A stretch of DNA of 64,000 nucleotides from Paracentrotus lividus. Its lineage: Eukaryota > Echinodermata > Echinoidea > Camarodonta > Echinidae. A program made the translations under genes and the position numbers. Shown piece by piece: positions 58,591 through 64,000 of the stretch. The stretch lies in assembly GCA_940671915.1 (NCBI GenBank), contig CALNVZ010003426.1, forward strand, positions 25,405,973-25,469,972. Reading direction: 5' to 3'. The notes under the pieces are model-generated. The model worked only from the letters and a program-made list of their open reading frames with translations. It was not told the DNA's origin and did not search any database. Positions within the stretch are counted from its first letter, which is position 1. The number at the start of each line of letters is the position of its first letter.

Positions 58591-59375
58591 GGCTTAACCC
58601 TAATCAGACTGGGGGGGGGGGGGGCCATCATGCCCCCCCCTCGACATTTTCCGCGACCACTCCGCCGCACGAAATTTTCTGATCGCGCCGCTTGCTGACT
58701 TTTTACTTTCAAGTCTCGCGCATCTTTTGAAACCATTTTCGCAAAAATCGGTCGTACCGTTACGACGCTGCACGATTTAAAAAAATATCCGTCAGACCGA
58801 AAATGGCTCAAAAACGTGATTTTGTGTACAAAGTCAATGCAAATTGAGTTTTCTCACCTAATTCATAAAGATATGATTATTTTTACTTTCATTGGCTGAA
58901 ATCAATTTATTTTAGCATATTTATGCTTAAAAATGGTTCTTAAATGATTTTTGCGTAAAAAAAAAAGAAAAACAAAAGGTCGAAAAAACAAAGAAATACA
59001 TAAGAAATTCATAAAACAATAAAATACATAAGAAATTAATTTTGAAACGAGAATTTTTTTCTAGTACAAATGTTAAGAATGCTATAAGGAATAATAATAC
59101 ACAAAATTAGCATTCTAGGAGCTTTTTTTTTTCAATTAGAGCAAAAAGTATGATTTCATGCATAAATTAGCATAATTAATTCATATAAACAAAATTCATA
59201 TTATTTTGGAAAAATTAACAGTGCAGTCTTGTAGATTACATGGCTCACTACCTCGTGCAAATTTTCGGTGCGGTCGCGCGATTGGCGGCCGAGATCTTAG
59301 GGGGGCCCAATCATGGCCCCCCCCCCCCCAGTCTTGACAGCTACCAAAACACCCCAGTCTGATTAGGGTTAAGCC
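58591..59375. mobile_element. TIR element abutting the previous MITE
   Basis: Perfect 24-nt inverted ends (ggcttaaccctaatcagact and four further bases), about 785 bp apart. Each end is followed inward by a long G or C run (58,611-58,623; 59,316-59,330) and 'atcatg'. The left end begins within five bases of the preceding fold-back element. No transposase frame. Confidence 0.75.
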
Positions 59376-60670
59376 ATGTCAGTACAGAATTCTTTCAAAC
59401 TTCTGAATTGAATCAGAGCTCTGTTAACTCCTCAAATTGACATCAATTTTTTTTTCTTGTCTTTCATGCTTGCATGTTGGATTTGAAAACAAAAACAAAA
59501 AGCAACAAATGTGTACAGGCTTTCAACAAAATATATTTCGGAGCATTATTACCTGGTGAATAGCAATAATGTGGCATTTAGCAACATCAGGAATGTAAAA
59601 ATGTCCATAAAGGGATATTCCAGCTATTTCATCGTCCTTTAAATCTCCTTTTCATTCACTTTATAAAAAATTAGAAAAATGCCATTAAAAATATCACCAG
59701 GTTTATACATGTTATTAGTGATTTTATAAATCCCTGTTCCTGTTGCCAGTTAAGAGATTTTATTGAACATATATGTTATTTATTGCAATAAGCATAAAAA
59801 ATCTATTTGTAATCTTTGTCTTTCTGCTCATGTTGTGCAGGCTAATTTAGAGTATATGGGTAGGAATTCAAGAACATCACTGACATGTTTTATCAACATG
59901 TGATAGTTTTATAGTTCATTCCCATCAATTGCTTCTTAAAAGCGACATATCCACATGCTTATTAATACAAGAGTGGACCAACTGTAAACCACAGAGCAAA
60001 CAAAGAATAATGTAATGATGCAAATCCGAGTATGTGTTTTTAATATTTGAGCTTCATTTATTTGCATAAATCACATTGCATAAAATGCAGAAATATAAGC
60101 TGTGTAGGTAATGCAATAAACCGAATCAATCAACATGTACGGTAAAATAAAATTCATGCCAAAAAAAAAAACAAAAAAAAAATTTATTCTGCTAACTCAA
60201 GACCAAGGTATTAACTCAGTGAACTTATAAGAAGTGGGAGGGAAGAATTAAGCAATGGGAAGTAAGAATACATTATATTTGTGAGTCTTGTGAATATCCA
60301 GTACTACTGATTTTTATATAGTTTGTTACATGTATGTCCATACTTTGTATTTTTCAAAATATGAGAATTGGGAAGAGGATGGGGAATAATAACAGTAACT
60401 TTTAGAGCTACATGCAGCAAGGTTTGCATATATATGTGAGAAAGGTGCCTTTAGAATAGATTTCATATGCAATATAAATTGTGTTATGTTCATGTTATGA
60501 ACACAAATTGCATGTATACTGATGCCATTTATAAATGGAAAATAAATTCTGATAGCTATGTATACAAGTATAAAATAGTTGTACTTTATTTTTGTGGTTA
60601 TTTACAGGATACATACTCCCATTATAACAAATACAGATAAAAGATTTCCATATAATGAGGTAATTCTCCT

Positions 60671-60854
60671 GGGGGGTGTTTCACAAAGAGTTAAGCAGAC
60701 TTAAAAATCGCACTTAAATCATTAGTTTCGTACCATGTTCGGGGGATGCCCGCCATTGATAAGTCTATCAATCAAATTGCGCGTTATAAAACAAGATATG
60801 CGTAGAAGTTAAGTGCGACTTTAAGTCTACTTAACCCTTTGTGAAACACCCCCC
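60671..60854. mobile_element. MITE with ggggggtgtttcacaaag ends
   Basis: Perfect 18-bp terminal repeats with the arms extending as diverged complements through 'cttaaccctttgtg' and 'gcacttaa' (about 46 bp each). 184 bp in total. I recall this end sequence as common in echinoid genomes. Confidence 0.8.
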
Positions 60855-61029
60855 TGGTTTCCAAGTTAAACATGGTCATATTCGTTCAGGATAATGAGAT
60901 TTTGTTCTTTGGTATTTGGCTTAGTTCCTCGCACCTCGTAATAATGGAAGTGGACTGTAGTTACCAAGCATTATAAATATGTGTACTTACTGACAGTCCA
61001 CCCTCTTTTGGATGAATCCAAATACGTTA

Positions 61030-61168
61030 CAGTGAAAACTTGTTACATCAAAAGTGTTTTGATATAACGGGTTATACATGTAACAATGTAATAGTCCTGG
61101 TCCTAGCGTTTTTTTATTTTTTTATTATCCTGATATACAAAAGACCTCGTTATTACGAGTTTCCACTG
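61030..61168. mobile_element. pogo/Tigger-like MITE with TA duplication
   Basis: Ends cagtgaaaact... and the complement of cagtggaaactcgtaataac, flanked by TA on both sides (61,028-61,029 and 61,169-61,170). The end sequence and TA target fit Tc1/mariner-type elements of the pogo group. 139 bp with no coding capacity. Confidence 0.65.
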
Positions 61169-62286
61169 TAAAACAAAATAACCATTACACTGAATACATG
61201 GCCAGTCATGTGGACATGTTTGACATTGTTGTATGTAGTACATGTACAGTCCTTTTACAAGTTGCTTTGCACCTAGTCAATTATAACAAGTTGCTTTGGA
61301 CCTATTCAATTGTTATGTACACTCATTCGGTCACATGTGGTGGGTTTCATTGCATCCAACATTGTGTTCTTTCCAATACCATAAACTTGTACACGGGTGT
61401 GAGCATGTTGTATGCGCATGTACAAGTGAGTGTTTTCAAAAACCACAGAATGGCCTGTTTGGAATAAGCCCAGATGACTTGTCTTTTTATAACAAAATCT
61501 TTAGTACCTGTACTCATCGTGATAGGAGTGAGCTGTATTATGGTTACATCCTTAGATATGACAAATATATAATTCCATTAAAAAACATTGGCCTTGGCTC
61601 AATTTGTTTACTGTATAAGCCAATATTTTCGCGATTTTGGACTAGTTGGGGAAATTCGTGAGAGCAAAATTCTGCGATGTTGGTGATGACTTCATTACTA
61701 TAAATAGCCTTGTACTGAAGTAGAAATTCGCGAAAATAAAGTCACCGTGAAAATAACCACTTAGATCTATACAGTAAATAAAATAGTTTGATGTACATAC
61801 ATTGTAAATTAATTCACCACATCCATGCAAATATCATTTAATACGAGGTAGGGCACAAACTTGATGTAGAAATTAATACACATTAAAAATTAAACTATTG
61901 ACAAAATACAATGTAATTAATTATACATTTAGCACCTCTAAACACATGCCCTATGAATTGGTAAACATAGAAAGACCAACCAGAATTCTAATACAGAAAA
62001 AAAGATCTTATATGCCGAAACTTCTGGAGTTACTCTCCAGAAACAGTAGAGTGTTTCTTTAAAGAAAATCCTCTAGCACCGAAATGAATTATTATGACAG
62101 TACAGATAATTGATAAAATTGTGATACAAGAGAAGTATGCCATGCAAAGAGTTAACATTTTATATCATTTAACAATAAAATATTACAATGCATAATGATG
62201 TGAGGGGGTGAACAATAATTCATAAATTGAATTTTAAGATCATGGTAACTGATTATGAAGAGTAAATTTTGATTTTCTTATGTTAG

Positions 62287-62394
62287 TTCACCAATAAGGC
62301 CCTAGAAAATTCTGTTACTGCCAGTATGGACTTGTTAAGCAACTTGACTGCATACAAAGGAGTAACCAAGACTCTGAATGGACTTGAATTCTAA
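62287..62394 (+). CDS. Candidate terminal exon of an unidentified gene
   Basis: After a pyrimidine-rich acceptor (gattttcttatgttag), 35 codons are open to TAA at 62,392-62,394 (ENSVTASMDLLSNLTAYKG within it). Codon choice and amphipathic composition look coding, and an AATAAA lies about 90 bases downstream (62,481). No upstream partner exon was found. METTL25 exon 6 ends in phase 0 and could in principle splice to it, making an alternative C-terminus, but this is speculative. The family is not recognised. Confidence 0.35.
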   Translation, partial: FTNKALENSVTASMDLLSNLTAYKGVTKTLNGLEF

Positions 62395-63778
62395 TCATTT
62401 CCAACCGGGCATTTTTCATCTTTATTTTCATTTTTCCTTCATTTTTGTCTCACATCTGTCACATGTCTACCCATCTTTGAAATAAAATATACAAAACAAA
62501 TTTGATGGACAGCTCTCTTAGTACATTTATGATTCCCTGCAAGTATATGTATTATGAGAAAAAATATAACCCCTTTTCAAACAAAATTATGACAACTGAA
62601 CTGGTTTTGTTCATGTCCAATGCTAAGAAAGGGAGAAATTTAGAAATACATTGCAAATACTTTTTTCTTTTGGGGCTATTCTAGCCTTATTAGTACATCA
62701 TAAAGAAATAGCAGTACTCTTCGACCTGTGTCTATATATCTTCTTTTCTAAATGTTCATATAAATTACTGTACTTTGTTGCCACTAATACAAGGTACATG
62801 TATGAAGGATAACAGACATGTACATAGTGAATTGTAACCTAATATTTTGGAATAATTTCCAAGCTATCAGATATCACAGATATTTTTAGGGACAGATAAT
62901 GTTTACAAAATTATATCGGCATGACAATAATGCTGGATTTGCAGATTAACATATCCCTTTAATACATAATCTTGTAACCAAACTCTGCATACATGTATAT
63001 CATTTCTCCAGTGTAATGTTCAAGAAGCTGGTGCACAATGCTGCCATATAATATTCACTTCAATGAAAAAAAAAGAAATAAACTTCCCAATATTAAACTA
63101 GGGTATATGTTTTGCATAAAAGATATATCCACTATATTTCACAGGAAAAAATAATAATTTGGGTAGAATATGTACACTCAAAAATAGATAGTTAATGGAG
63201 TTGACATTATGATTGATATACTTTCAAGCTACATGAAACTTATATGCAACATAAGCACCATCAATGTATTTCAAAATACAAGACTTCATGGCATTATTTT
63301 GTAAAAAGTAAACAACTCTTAAAAAAAAATATAGATTGGTGTGAATACAAACAATAATCCAATTATTGGAATTTTACATTTTCTGCTAACATAGCAAAAG
63401 TACAAAAGAGTTTTCTCATAATGAGCTATTAACTCACAAGATTAATCCGGTGACTGTGAATAACTCACAAGAAATATTATTCCCAGGTGTATCATTTTAA
63501 CACATGATTTAAATTCCAATAATTAGTTTACACTTGTGCTTGCACCTTTTTTTTTTTGATGCACAAAAATTCATCTAAAGATCTAAAGACATACAATTAG
63601 AGTCCACTCCCATTAAGAGCTTAACTTAGTTTGAATCTTGTGGACCGAACATATAGACACAAGCTAAATTGCCACTTGGTCTAAACCTGCTTTAACTGAT
63701 GCCCTTTGATCTCATTCCATATGGTCTAATTACATTTCATCTACAACCAGTTTGTCTAATTACCTTTTGGTCTGATCA

Positions 63779-63917
63779 GGGGGGCATTTCATCAAAGGAC
63801 TTGTCGGACGTTTTATCCGACAAACTGTTACAAGCTACTGAAATGCTTGCATCTGATTGGCTGAGAGCAAACTTGTCGGATAAAATATCTGACAAGTACT
63901 TTGATGAAATGCCCCCC
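63779..63917. mobile_element. MITE with ggggggcatttcatcaaag ends
   Basis: Perfect 19-bp terminal inverted repeats continuing inward as gacttgtcgga / tctgacaagt, 139 bp long. The arms would form a long hairpin. It produces the spurious 82-codon frame at 63,699-63,947. Confidence 0.8.
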
Positions 63918-64000
63918 AGAACTTTTACACGCATGAATTGCAGATGAAGGAAGGTATACGCAAAAAAATAAATCGAACATGCGCGATTCTCATATACTAT

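Larger units (their letters stand above)
59376..64000. other. Downstream intergenic region
   Basis: AT-rich DNA with the MITEs listed separately and the orphan exon at 62,287. Open frames at 61,198-61,661 and 62,502 have no domains and overlap tacatgtaca-type repeats. Nothing else convincing was seen. Confidence 0.5.

Noticed and set aside
61198..61661. Two overlapping Cys/His-containing frames
   Set aside because: No zinc-finger spacing, no splice context, and the region consists of tacatgtaca-type repeats.

Overview
The window looks like nuclear DNA of a marine deuterostome, most likely an echinoderm and probably a sea urchin. Pointers are AT-rich intergenic DNA packed with short inverted-repeat elements, intron-containing genes with GT..AG junctions, a tandem pair of intronless rhodopsin-type receptors (a hallmark of the expanded echinoid GPCR repertoire), frequent 'taggccta' and 'tacatgta' words, and terminal motifs such as ggggggtgtttcacaaag that I associate with sea-urchin MITEs. 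The species is an inference.

Layout. 1-12.6 kb: two single-exon class A-like GPCR paralogues on the plus strand (639-1712, 8718-9851), separated by a TA-flanked terminal-inverted-repeat element (4978-5837) and a short palindrome. 12.6-15.4 kb: a complete three-exon sulfotransferase-family gene on the minus strand (312 aa). 15.2-44.3 kb: a structurally anomalous block. Segment A (15.2-18.3 kb, including sulfotransferase exon 1) is followed by a 25-N gap, then an approximately 11.2 kb reverse-complement copy of downstream DNA (18,354-29,554), then a noisy direct copy of A (29.8-32.9 kb), then the plus-strand version of the 11 kb arm (32.9-44.3 kb, with a second 25-N gap at 33,018). Differences between copies are mostly scattered one-base indels, which disrupt coding exons. 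I therefore read 18,329-33,042 as a probable gap-fill or haplotig artefact and not as a biological inverted duplication. The correct order is probably A joined directly to the right arm.

40.1-47.1 kb: a multi-exon C2H2 zinc-finger gene (plus strand). Its upstream exon ends in phase 0 and can join either of two large 3' exons (43,574 and 45,604). Each of these encodes one pair of C2H2 fingers followed by a long disordered tail, which suggests alternative zinc-finger exons. 50.0-58.2 kb: a complete seven-exon METTL25 gene (739 aa, plus strand) with every splice junction in phase. Its introns hold a Helentron/HINE-like element with a core of 150-bp tandem repeats, tRNA-like SINEs and fold-back MITEs. 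58.3-64 kb: mostly non-coding DNA with several MITEs and one orphan terminal exon candidate (62,287-62,394).

The genes show no operon-like or pathway linkage; they are independent eukaryotic transcription units. No CRISPR array, functional tRNA or rRNA gene was found. The most unusual features are the alternative zinc-finger exon layout, the anomalous inverted block with recoverable reading-frame errors, and the dense nested repeats in and downstream of METTL25.
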